From Paractinoplanes brasiliensis (GTDB lineage: Bacteria > Actinomycetota > Actinomycetes > Mycobacteriales > Micromonosporaceae): 64,000 nt of DNA. Shown here piece by piece: positions 57,398 to 64,000 of the stretch. Numbering within the stretch: position 1 is the first letter of the stretch; each line of letters begins with the position of its first letter. A program made the translations under genes and the position numbers. Location of the stretch: assembly GCF_004362215.1 (NCBI RefSeq), contig NZ_SNWR01000001.1, positions 4,384,001-4,448,000 of the forward strand. The letters run 5' to 3'. The notes under the pieces were generated by a model, which was not told where the DNA came from, did not search any database, and was given only the letters and a program-made list of their open reading frames with translations.

Positions 57398-58261
57398 TCA
57401 GCTGCCCAGCAGGCCCCAGCGGCGGCGCAGGGCGTTGTCGGCGGTGTTGAACAGGACGTCGATCAGGATGCCGATGACCAGCACGACGATGATGTAGCTG
57501 ATCACCAGGCTCGAGTCGGTCAGATCACGGGCCTGCTGCATCCGCACGCCGATGGACAGCGCCCCCGGCACGATGACCAGCAGCTCACCGGCCATCAGGC
57601 TGCGCCACGAGAACGCCCAGCCCTGCTTGAGACCCGAGATGAACGAGGGCAGCGACGCCGGCAGGATCAGGTGCCGGTACTTCGACACGCCCCGCATGCC
57701 GAGCACCTGCCCGACCCGCAGCCACGTCCGCGGCACGTAGTCGATGCCGCTGATCAGCCCGTTGGCCACCGACGGGGCCGCGCCCAGCACGACCACGAAC
57801 AGGATGGCGCTCTCGCTGAGCTGGAAGAGCAGGATGGCCAGCGGGAACCACATGATCGACGGCATCGTCTGCAGACCGGTGATCAGCGAGCCGATGGCCG
57901 CCCGCAGCGGCGCGAACTGCGACACCAGCGCGCCGATGACGGTTCCGATCAGGACGGCCAGCAGGAAGCCGGTGAACGCGCGGGTCATGGTCACCCGTAC
58001 GCCGTCCCAGAAGTCGGCCGTCGCGATCACGTTGCCGAGATCGGTGAAGACCGTGGCCGGCGAGGGCAGCACGTAGATCGGCTTCCACTCCGACCAGACC
58101 GTGATCTGCCAGACCAGCAGCACGATCGCGATCGCGAGGAACTTCGGCCAGGCGCTGCTCCAGATGCGCTTGCCGAGGTTGCCCTTCTGACGCTGGGGCT
58201 GCAGTTCGAGCGCGTCGAGCCCGGCGACCTCGGCGCTCTCGGTCGCGGTGTCAGTGGGCAT
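57398..58261 (-). CDS. ssuC: ABC permease, nitrate/sulfonate/taurine type
   Basis: 287-residue permease with about six helices; the EAA loop is in VLGAAPSVANGLISGIDYVPRTWLRV (from about residue 175, quoted in part) as in SsuC/TauC. A 30-residue polar N-terminus precedes the first helix. It overlaps the ATPase gene by 11 bases. Role: uptake of an organosulfur or related anion with the two following proteins. Substrate is inferred from family only; riboflavin/thiamine-precursor transporters share the fold. Confidence 0.85.
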   Translation of the reverse strand: MPTDTATESAEVAGLDALELQPQRQKGNLGKRIWSSAWPKFLAIAIVLLVWQITVWSEWKPIYVLPSPATVFTDLGNVIATADFWDGVRVTMTRAFTGFLLAVLIGTVIGALVSQFAPLRAAIGSLITGLQTMPSIMWFPLAILLFQLSESAILFVVVLGAAPSVANGLISGIDYVPRTWLRVGQVLGMRGVSKYRHLILPASLPSFISGLKQGWAFSWRSLMAGELLVIVPGALSIGVRMQQARDLTDSSLVISYIIVVLVIGILIDVLFNTADNALRRRWGLLGS

Positions 58262-59006
58262 GGCGGGCGACCTCCGCGCGCAGACGGTCGGTGATCTCGG
58301 CGGCCTGGCCGGACACCTCGGGGGAGTCGATGCGCCGGGGCCGGTCGTGGGTGATCGGGTAGTCCTCGATCACCCGGCCCGGACGGCTGCTGAGCAGGAT
58401 GACCCGGTCGCCCAGCCGTACCGCCTCGCGGACGTTGTGCGTGACGAACAGCACGGTCAGCTGCTGCTCGCGCCAGATCCGCTCCAGCTCGTCGTGCAGA
58501 ATGTCGCGGGTCATCGCGTCGAGCGCGCCGAACGGCTCGTCCATCAGCAGGATGTCGGCTTCCTGGGCCAGCGCGCGGGCCAGGGCCACCCGCTGGCGCA
58601 TGCCGCCGGAGAGCTCGTGCGGCCGCTTGTCAGCGAAGCCGGTGAGCCGCACGATGCCGAGCAGCGCCTCGGCCCGTTTGCGGCGCTCGGGCCGGGACAC
58701 GTCTTGCAGCCGCAGCGGCAGCTCGACGTTGCCCCGGACCGAGAGCCACGGGAAGAGCGCGGCCTCCTGGAACATCAGCGACACCTTGCGGCCGCCCGTG
58801 TCGAGTGTGCCGCCGGTGATCCCGTCCAGCCCGGCCACCAGCGAGAGCAGCGTGCTCTTGCCGCAGCCGGACGCGCCCAGCAGGCAGACGAACTCGCCCT
58901 GGCCGACCGTGAGCGAGACCCGGTCGAGGGCCAGCAGATCGCCGTAGCTCTTGGAGACGTTCTCCAGCCGTACGACCGATCCGGTCTTCTGTCGCAGGAG
59001 GCTCAT
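58251..59006 (-). CDS. ssuB: ABC ATPase, nitrate/sulfonate/taurine type
   Basis: 251-residue ATPase. Walker A LLGASGCGKST, signature LSGGMRQRVALARAL and Walker B ILLMDEPFGALD are intact; VTHNVREAVRLGDRVILLSSRPGR is the SsuB/TauB-type switch-His region. It follows the binding-protein gene after 13 bases and overlaps the permease. Energises the importer. Confidence 0.9.
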   Translation of the reverse strand: MSLLRQKTGSVVRLENVSKSYGDLLALDRVSLTVGQGEFVCLLGASGCGKSTLLSLVAGLDGITGGTLDTGGRKVSLMFQEAALFPWLSVRGNVELPLRLQDVSRPERRKRAEALLGIVRLTGFADKRPHELSGGMRQRVALARALAQEADILLMDEPFGALDAMTRDILHDELERIWREQQLTVLFVTHNVREAVRLGDRVILLSSRPGRVIEDYPITHDRPRRIDSPEVSGQAAEITDRLRAEVARHAH

Positions 59007-59019
59007 GAGCTCAAACCCT

Positions 59020-60093
59020 TCAGGCGGCCGCGTCGCTGACCTCGGGCTTGCCCGCGGCCTTGAGCAGCTCGTTGAGCGGCCCGAGGTCGTAGATGCCCTT
59101 GAGGTCGACGGGTTTGAGCAGGCCGACGTCCTCGGCGTGCTTGGCGCTGGTGAACAGCGACGAGGCGACCGGGTCGGCGGTGAAGGTCAGGTTCTTGAAC
59201 GACGACTTGAGCACCTCGTCCTTGAGGGGCTTGCCGCTGAGCGCCTCGAGCTGGGCGTTCGCCGCGGTCTGGGCCTCGGCGTCGTTCTTCTCGATGAAGT
59301 CGAGCGACTCGAGGTGGCCCTGCAGCAGCTTCTTGACCGTTCCCGGGTACTTCTTGAGGAAGTCCTGGCTGACGATCAGGTGGGTGGTGACGAACAGCCC
59401 GTTCGGCCACAGGTCCTTCTCGTCGACGAGCACCTTGCCCTTGGACTCCAGGATCAGCCGGCTGTAGTGGGGCTCGGGCACCCAGGCGCCGTCGATCGCG
59501 CCCTGGGCGAAGGCCTGCACCGCGGTCGCGTTCTCCTGCGGCAGTACCGAGACGTCGCCGCCGCCCTGCTGGTCGGCGTTGAGACCCTGCTCCTTGAGCC
59601 AGGCGCGCAGAGCGACGTCCTGCGTGTTGCCGAGCTGCGGGGTGGCGATCTTCTTGCCCTTGAGGTCGGCCGGGGTGTTGATGCCCTCCTTGACCACCAG
59701 GCCCGCGCCGCCCGAGGTGCTGCCCGCGATGATCTTCAGCCCGCTGCCCTTGGACTGCGCCCAGCCGTTGATGGCCGGGTTGGGCCCGATGTACGTGGCG
59801 TCGATCGCGCCCGAGAACATCGCCTCGATGGCCGCCGGGCCGGCGTTGAACGTCTTGGTCTCGAGCTTGGTGCTGCCCAGCGCGGTCTCGAAGAACTTCT
59901 TGTTGACGCCGACCAGCGCGGGGGAGTGGGTGATGTTGGGGAAGTAGCCGAGTCGGAGGGACTCGGCCTCGGCGCTGCCGCCGCCCGAAGACGAGGACGA
60001 ACCCTCGTCGTCGCCACCGCAGGCGGCCGGCAACGAGGCGGACAGCAGGGCGGCGGCGGCGACAGCAAGCGCACGTATGGTGCGGGAGCTCAT
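59020..60093 (-). CDS. ssuA: ABC substrate-binding lipoprotein, sulfonate type
   Basis: 357-residue NMT1/SsuA-like solute-binding protein. The N-terminus RALAVAAAALLSASLPAACG has a lipobox PAAC. The core shows LRLGYFPNITHSPALVGVNK and a GPNPAINGWAQSKG-type ligand loop. Aliphatic-sulfonate binding is the usual role; other anions are possible. ATG at 60093 overlaps the Rrf2 stop (ATGA), so regulator and binding protein are co-translated. Confidence 0.85.
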   Translation of the reverse strand: MSSRTIRALAVAAAALLSASLPAACGGDDEGSSSSSGGGSAEAESLRLGYFPNITHSPALVGVNKKFFETALGSTKLETKTFNAGPAAIEAMFSGAIDATYIGPNPAINGWAQSKGSGLKIIAGSTSGGAGLVVKEGINTPADLKGKKIATPQLGNTQDVALRAWLKEQGLNADQQGGGDVSVLPQENATAVQAFAQGAIDGAWVPEPHYSRLILESKGKVLVDEKDLWPNGLFVTTHLIVSQDFLKKYPGTVKKLLQGHLESLDFIEKNDAEAQTAANAQLEALSGKPLKDEVLKSSFKNLTFTADPVASSLFTSAKHAEDVGLLKPVDLKGIYDLGPLNELLKAAGKPEVSDAAA

Positions 60094-60500
60094 GCGGACT
60101 CCTTGATGGTGGAGAGTTCAGCCAGGGTTTTGTGGTCGACGACGCCCTCGATGGCTTCCTCGACCGCGACCCACACGTCGTGCAGCCCGAAGGCGGCGCC
60201 GTGGTAGGTCGCGTGGGTGGTGGGCAAGCCGCGGACGGTGGCGAGCGCGCCCCCGGCGGCCCGCACGACGTCTCCGACGGTGATCTCTTCGGCCGGGCGG
60301 GCCAGGGCGTACCCGCCGTCGACGCCGCGGTGGCTGTGCAGCAGCCCGGCGCGGCGCAGGTCGAGCAGGATGCCCTGCAGGAAGCTGAGCGGGATCTCCT
60401 GGGCGGCGGCCAGGGTCGCCGCTTTGACCAGGCGGGGATGTTCCACCGTGACCGAGAGCATGGCCCTCACGGCGTAGTCGGTGCGCGCCGAGACGTACAC
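60090..60500 (-). CDS. Rrf2 family regulator without cysteine
   Basis: 136-residue winged-helix regulator: SARTDYAVRAMLSV, LSFLQGILLDLRRAGLLHSHRG and GGYALARPAEEITVGDVV are Rrf2 hallmarks. Not one cysteine is present, so it cannot hold the Fe-S cluster of IscR/NsrR; cysteine-free Rrf2 proteins include CymR, which controls sulfur metabolism in Bacillus. Position at the head of a sulfonate-type operon supports a sulfur role. GTG at 60500 has GGAGGGG upstream; the ORF is open far beyond it but only in shadow. Confidence 0.88.
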   Translation of the reverse strand: MYVSARTDYAVRAMLSVTVEHPRLVKAATLAAAQEIPLSFLQGILLDLRRAGLLHSHRGVDGGYALARPAEEITVGDVVRAAGGALATVRGLPTTHATYHGAAFGLHDVWVAVEEAIEGVVDHKTLAELSTIKESA

Positions 60501-60551
60501 GTTCCCCTCCCTGTCCCGCCATACCCGCGTTCGCCTATCTAGTTGATGGGA

Positions 60552-60580
60552 ATGATGGTCTAGGTGGAGATTGGAGTCAA
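60552..60580 (-). promoter_or_regulatory. Probable promoter of the Rrf2/sulfonate operon
   Basis: On the minus strand TTGACT (60575-60580), 17-base spacer, CATCAT (60552-60557). Lies in a locally AT-rich stretch with CTAG occurring twice (near 60540 and 60560), a possible regulator site. Confidence 0.5.
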
Positions 60581-60668
60581 GGCCGGGCCGCTTACCGGAA
60601 TGCCTCCGGGTGTCCACGTGGTGACCTGCAGTCGCGACGTTGACCTCGGAAGGCGCTAATGTCATTTC

Positions 60669-61982
60669 GTGGCGCGCAGAATCAAGATCCCCGCGACGAA
60701 GTACCCGGTGGAGCGATTCACCCTGGCCAACGGATTGCGGGTGGTGCTGACGCCTGACCGCAGCGCCCCGGTCGTCGGGGTCGCGGTCGTGTACGACGTG
60801 GGCATCCGCTCCGAGCCCGAGGGCCGCACCGGCTTCGCCCACCTCTTCGAGCACCTGATGTTCCAGGGCTCCGAGAACCTCGAGAAGCTGGCGCACTTCC
60901 GGCACGTGCAGGGCGCCGGCGGCACCTTCAACGGCTCGACCCACCTCGACTACACCGACTACTTCGAGGTGCTGCCCTCCGGCGCCCTCGAACGGGCGCT
61001 CTTCCTCGAGGCCGACCGCATGCGCGGGCCGCGGCTCACCGAGGAGAACCTGCTCAACCAGATCGACGTGGTCAAGGAGGAGATCCGGGTCAACGTGCTG
61101 AACCGGCCGTACGGCGGGTTCCCGTGGCTGCGGCTGCCGCCGGTGATGTTCTCGACCTTCCCCAACGCCCACGACGGGTACGGCTCGTTCGGCGACCTCG
61201 ACAGCGCCACCGTCCAGGACGCGCAGTCGTTCTTCGACCGCTACTACGCCTGCGGCAACGCGACCCTGGCCGTGGCCGGCGACTTCGACGTGGCCACCGC
61301 GACCGAGATGATCCACCGGCACTTCGGCGACGTCCCGTCCCGGCCCGCCCCCGAGCTGCCCAGCTTCGACGAGCCCGACCTGACCGCTGAGAAGCGCGAC
61401 ACCTACACCGACCGGCTCGCCCCGCTGCCGGGCGTGGCCAGCGCGTGGCGGGTGCCGGACCCGATCGGCGATTTCGGCAACTACCTGCCGTACGTCGTGC
61501 TGGCCGAGGTGCTCACCGACGGCGACGCGTCCCGGCTGGTCGAACGCCTGGTGCAGCGCGACCGTACGGTCACCAGCATCGGCGGTTACATCGGCTTCAT
61601 GGGCGACGAGTTCCAAGTTCGCAACCCCACGGCGATGCTGCTGCAGGCGCACATGCCGCCCGGCGGCGACGCCGACAAGGTGCTGCGCACGGTCGACGAG
61701 GAGCTGGAGCGCCTGGCCACCGACGGCCTGCAGCCCGGTGAGCTGGAACGGGTGCAGGCCCGCATCGCGACCCACCTGCTGCGCGACACCGACGCGGTGC
61801 TCGGCCGGGCGCTGCCGATGGCGGTGCTCGAACTGCAGCGCGGCCGCCCCGAGCTGCTCAACGAGTTGCCCAAGCTGGTCGGCGAGGTCACCGAGGCGCA
61901 GATCGTCGCCGCGGCCGCCACCCTGCGCCCCGAGCGGCGCGCCACCGTAGAGGTCGTCCCCGGAGCCGGAGCCGGGGCATGA
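60669..61982 (+). CDS. M16 family zinc peptidase, active-type subunit
   Basis: 437-residue M16 (pitrilysin/processing-protease type) protein. The inverted zinc motif HLFEH is in GFAHLFEHLMFQGSENLEK near residue 58, with the third ligand Glu in the downstream VVKEEIRVNV region. GTG at 60669 has no ribosome site but TAATGT six bases upstream. It pairs with the second M16 gene, which lacks the motif, as in the known alpha/beta M16 heterodimers. Degrades or processes peptides. Confidence 0.9.
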   Translation: MARRIKIPATKYPVERFTLANGLRVVLTPDRSAPVVGVAVVYDVGIRSEPEGRTGFAHLFEHLMFQGSENLEKLAHFRHVQGAGGTFNGSTHLDYTDYFEVLPSGALERALFLEADRMRGPRLTEENLLNQIDVVKEEIRVNVLNRPYGGFPWLRLPPVMFSTFPNAHDGYGSFGDLDSATVQDAQSFFDRYYACGNATLAVAGDFDVATATEMIHRHFGDVPSRPAPELPSFDEPDLTAEKRDTYTDRLAPLPGVASAWRVPDPIGDFGNYLPYVVLAEVLTDGDASRLVERLVQRDRTVTSIGGYIGFMGDEFQVRNPTAMLLQAHMPPGGDADKVLRTVDEELERLATDGLQPGELERVQARIATHLLRDTDAVLGRALPMAVLELQRGRPELLNELPKLVGEVTEAQIVAAAATLRPERRATVEVVPGAGAGA

Positions 61983-62050
61983 CCGACTGCACCGGAGCGA
62001 GCGAAGCAGGCGTAGGGCCACGAGGGCATGCCGGAGGAGACACAGTATGA
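61979..62050 (+). CDS. 24-codon minicistron between the two M16 genes
   Basis: 23-residue peptide beginning MTDCTGASEAGVGPRG. Its ATG overlaps the first M16 stop (ATGA) and its TGA overlaps the second M16 ATG (ATGA). GGAGGAG near its end serves as ribosome site for the second gene. The peptide has no recognisable feature. Confidence 0.4.
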   Translation: MTDCTGASEAGVGPRGHAGGDTV

Positions 62051-63366
62051 GCGCCAAGACCCTGCCTGACCTGATTCCCGACGCGAAGCTCAAGCTGCCC
62101 AAGGAGGCCGAGCGCACGCTGGCCGGCGGCCTCACCGTGATCGCCATCCGGCGGGCCGCGGTGCCGCTGGTCGAGCTGAGGCTGCGGGTGCCGTTCGGCA
62201 AGGCCCCGCTGCCCCGGGCCACACTGCTCTCGCAGGCGCTGTTCACCGGCACGAGCACGATGTCCAGCGTCGACATCGCGGCCGAGCTGCAGGCGGTCGG
62301 CGGTGGCCTGTCGGCAGGCCTCGACCCCGACCGGCTGCTGATCACCGGCAACTCGCTCGCGTCTGGCCTCGACCGCATGCTCGAAATCTTGGCCGCGGTG
62401 CTCACCGACCCCGCCTATCCGAACGAGGAGGTGGCGACCGAGCGCGACCGCCTGGTCGACCACATCCAGGTCGCCCTGACGCAGCCGGCGCATCTGGCCC
62501 GTACGGCTCTGCTCAAGAGGATGTTCGGCAAGCACCCGTACGCGGTGCAGACGCCCGAGCCCGACCAGGTGCGCTCGGTCCGCCCGGCCGCGCTGCGCAC
62601 CTTGCACGCCGAGCGGGTCCGTCCCGAGGGAGCCGTGCTGGTGCTGGTCGGCGACCTGAACCCGGAGAAGGCGATCGACGCGGCCGAGAAGGCGCTCGGC
62701 AGCTGGACGGGCCCGGCCAAGCAGTCCGAGGCGCCGCCCACCCCGCCGCTCGAGCCCGGCCCGCTGCTGCTCGTCGACCGGCCCGGCGCGGTGCAGTCGT
62801 CGCTGCGCATGGCGCTGCCGGCCCTCAATCGCACCGATCCCGACTACGCCGCCCTGCAGCTGGCCAACCTGGTCTTCGGCGGCTACTTCTCGTCCCGCTG
62901 GGTCGAGAACATCCGGGAGGACAAGGGCTACACCTACGGCCCGCACACCTCGATCGAGCACTACCTGGCCGGCTCGGCCCTGGTGGTCTCGGCCGAGGTC
63001 GCCACCGAGGTCACCGGCCCGTCTCTGCTCGAGACCCTGTACGAGCTGGGCCGCATCGCCAGCCTGCCGCCCGCCGAGGACGAGCTCGAGCAGGCCCGGC
63101 GGTACGCCCTGGGCACCCTGCGGCTGGGCATGTCGACGCAGGCCGGGCTGGCCGGTCTGGCCAGCATGTACGCGAGCTTCGGCCTGCGCCTCGACCACCT
63201 GCGGCAGTATTCCGCAGCCCTGGCCACCGCCACGCGCGAGCAGGTGGCCGACGCGGCCGCCCGCTTCCTCGCGCCGACCCGGGCGGTCACTGTCGTGCTC
63301 GGTGACGCGGAAAAGGTGGCGGCGCCGTTGTCCGCTCTGACCGCGTTGGAACGAAGCGCCGAGTGA
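62047..63366 (+). CDS. M16 family peptidase, non-catalytic partner
   Basis: 439 residues with the M16 fold but no HxxEH where expected (ATLLSQALFTGTSTMSSVDIAAELQ, from about residue 57, in part). The C-terminal half keeps the RWVENIREDKGYTYG segment that supplies Arg and Tyr to the partner's active site. ATG at 62047 has GGAGGAG seven to eight bases upstream. Forms the expected heterodimer with the product of the preceding gene. Its stop overlaps the next gene's GTG. Confidence 0.88.
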   Translation: MSAKTLPDLIPDAKLKLPKEAERTLAGGLTVIAIRRAAVPLVELRLRVPFGKAPLPRATLLSQALFTGTSTMSSVDIAAELQAVGGGLSAGLDPDRLLITGNSLASGLDRMLEILAAVLTDPAYPNEEVATERDRLVDHIQVALTQPAHLARTALLKRMFGKHPYAVQTPEPDQVRSVRPAALRTLHAERVRPEGAVLVLVGDLNPEKAIDAAEKALGSWTGPAKQSEAPPTPPLEPGPLLLVDRPGAVQSSLRMALPALNRTDPDYAALQLANLVFGGYFSSRWVENIREDKGYTYGPHTSIEHYLAGSALVVSAEVATEVTGPSLLETLYELGRIASLPPAEDELEQARRYALGTLRLGMSTQAGLAGLASMYASFGLRLDHLRQYSAALATATREQVADAAARFLAPTRAVTVVLGDAEKVAAPLSALTALERSAE

Positions 63367-64000
63367 GCGCACCCGAGGAGCCGGACGTCCGCGAGCAGCC
63401 CGGCGGCCGGGTCGACGCCCCGCCGCTGGCGCGCAGCACCCTCGACCGGGCCGCCGAGCACCGCACCGACGACGAGTGGCTGGCCGCGGCCTGGGACCGC
63501 GGCCTGGTGCTGGTGGTCGACCTGAGCAAGGGCGGCCGGGCCCTGCTGGCCGGCGACGAGCTGGTGCTGCTGCCCGCGGCCGAGGCGCCCGACGCCGAGC
63601 GCTGGTTCCTCGGCGTCGACCCGGACGGCACGCCGCTGTGGACGGTCGACGCGCCGCTGCCCGAGATCGCCGGCACCCGCGCGGTCACCCTGCGCGACGT
63701 CGGCCACCGGCTCGACGCCCGGGACGCCGGAGTGTTCACCGCGGCCGTGGCCCTGGCGAACTGGCATGCGAGCCACAAGTTCTCCCCCCGTACGGGCCTG
63801 CCCACCACGGCCGTCGAGGCGGGCTGGGCGCGCAAGGACACCGAGGGCAACATGATGTGGCCCCGCACCGACCCGGCGATGATCGTGCTCGTGCACGACG
63901 GCGTGCCCGGTCCCGAGGGCCGCTGCCTGCTCGGGCACAACGCCGCCTGGGGACGGGGCGCCGACGGCGGTTTGCGCTTCTCCTGCCTCGCGGGTTACGT
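63363..64000 (+). CDS. nudC: NudC-like NUDIX hydrolase, 3' end cut by window
   Basis: First 212 residues of an NAD+ diphosphatase-like NUDIX protein; the window ends in FSCLAGYV, just where the Nudix box should begin. Before it, ALANWHASHKFSPRTGLPT and PRTDPAMIVLV match NudC, but the four zinc-ribbon cysteines of the Escherichia coli type are absent (Ser, Thr, Asp and Glu stand in the region). GTG at 63363 overlaps the M16 stop (GTGA). It would cleave NAD(H) or NAD-capped RNA; activity depends on the unseen box. Confidence 0.8.
   Translation, partial: MSAPEEPDVREQPGGRVDAPPLARSTLDRAAEHRTDDEWLAAAWDRGLVLVVDLSKGGRALLAGDELVLLPAAEAPDAERWFLGVDPDGTPLWTVDAPLPEIAGTRAVTLRDVGHRLDARDAGVFTAAVALANWHASHKFSPRTGLPTTAVEAGWARKDTEGNMMWPRTDPAMIVLVHDGVPGPEGRCLLGHNAAWGRGADGGLRFSCLAGY

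Noticed and set aside
60090..62405. A 771-residue minus-strand protein ending in the Rrf2 domain
   Set aside because: Everything upstream of GTG 60500 is antisense to the M16 peptidase gene; the Rrf2 family length is about 140.

Overview
The window is high-GC actinobacterial chromosome, about 70% GC by eye. A mycothiol deacetylase (mshB), a mycobacterial-type 7Fe ferredoxin, an AdnA/AdnB helicase-nuclease pair, the succinylase DAP-lysine genes, a type VII secretion mycosin cassette and many apparently leaderless genes together suggest a filamentous actinomycete of the Micromonosporaceae (Actinoplanes-like). The genus is an inference; no rRNA or marker gene is present. Genes are packed, and many neighbours overlap by ATGA, GTGA or TGATG. 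I see no tRNA, rRNA, CRISPR, insertion sequence or phage gene.

1-6.5 kb: a minus-strand branched-chain amino-acid-type ABC operon (livG-livF-livH-livM-binding lipoprotein) followed by two short-chain dehydrogenases. Its probable promoter carries a perfect TTACACTG-G-CAGTGTAA operator. The livG/livF junction holds three tandem 12-codon minicistrons. 6.8-10 kb: an AlkB-like dioxygenase, then a DHA2-type MFS exporter divergent from a TetR regulator, with a repeated operator between them. 9.9-13.7 kb: three-subunit succinate dehydrogenase (sdhC-sdhA-sdhB). 14-20.3 kb: a repeat-rich membrane protein, the TldD/TldE peptidase pair and an S9 peptidase homologue that has lost catalytic residues.

20.4-24.9 kb: mshB, two small membrane proteins, a GNAT acetyltransferase, fdxA and dapC. 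As I recall it, this matches the gene order around mshB-fdxC-dapC in mycobacteria, and dapD/dapE/LOG at 42.4-46.2 kb continue that order. Between the two backbone parts lies a mostly accessory stretch. It holds a type VII secretion substrate/mycosin cassette (25-28.4 kb), SIMPL and DUF4407 proteins, a PadR-regulated ABC exporter, a four-gene cluster of small exported proteins (34-36.7 kb), RidA, nitrilase and methyltransferase genes, a MerR regulator fused to a DnaN-like sliding clamp with three DnaA-box-like sites upstream (39.5-40.7 kb), and the lysE/lysG pair.

46.5-54.5 kb: adnA and adnB, joined by a 30-bp tandem array that forms a repeat-peptide ORF and a 7-codon minicistron; adnA also carries seven 57-bp repeats between its helicase and nuclease domains. 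54.5-64 kb: a conserved small protein, a cold-shock protein with a structured leader, a PlsC acyltransferase, two small/secreted proteins, a sulfonate-type ABC transporter with a cysteine-free Rrf2 regulator, two M16 peptidases linked by a 24-codon minicistron, and a NudC-like NUDIX hydrolase cut by the window edge.

The most unusual theme is a set of very short ORFs joined at both ends by stop/start overlaps and placed between real genes (liv, adn and M16 operons, plus a leader at 34.6 kb). Two of these sites are tandem arrays in which every unit begins ATGAACGCG and ends in a purine-rich Shine-Dalgarno-like stretch. They look like repeat-built translation-reinitiation relays. The other main candidate is the MerR-clamp fusion with its DnaA-box cluster.
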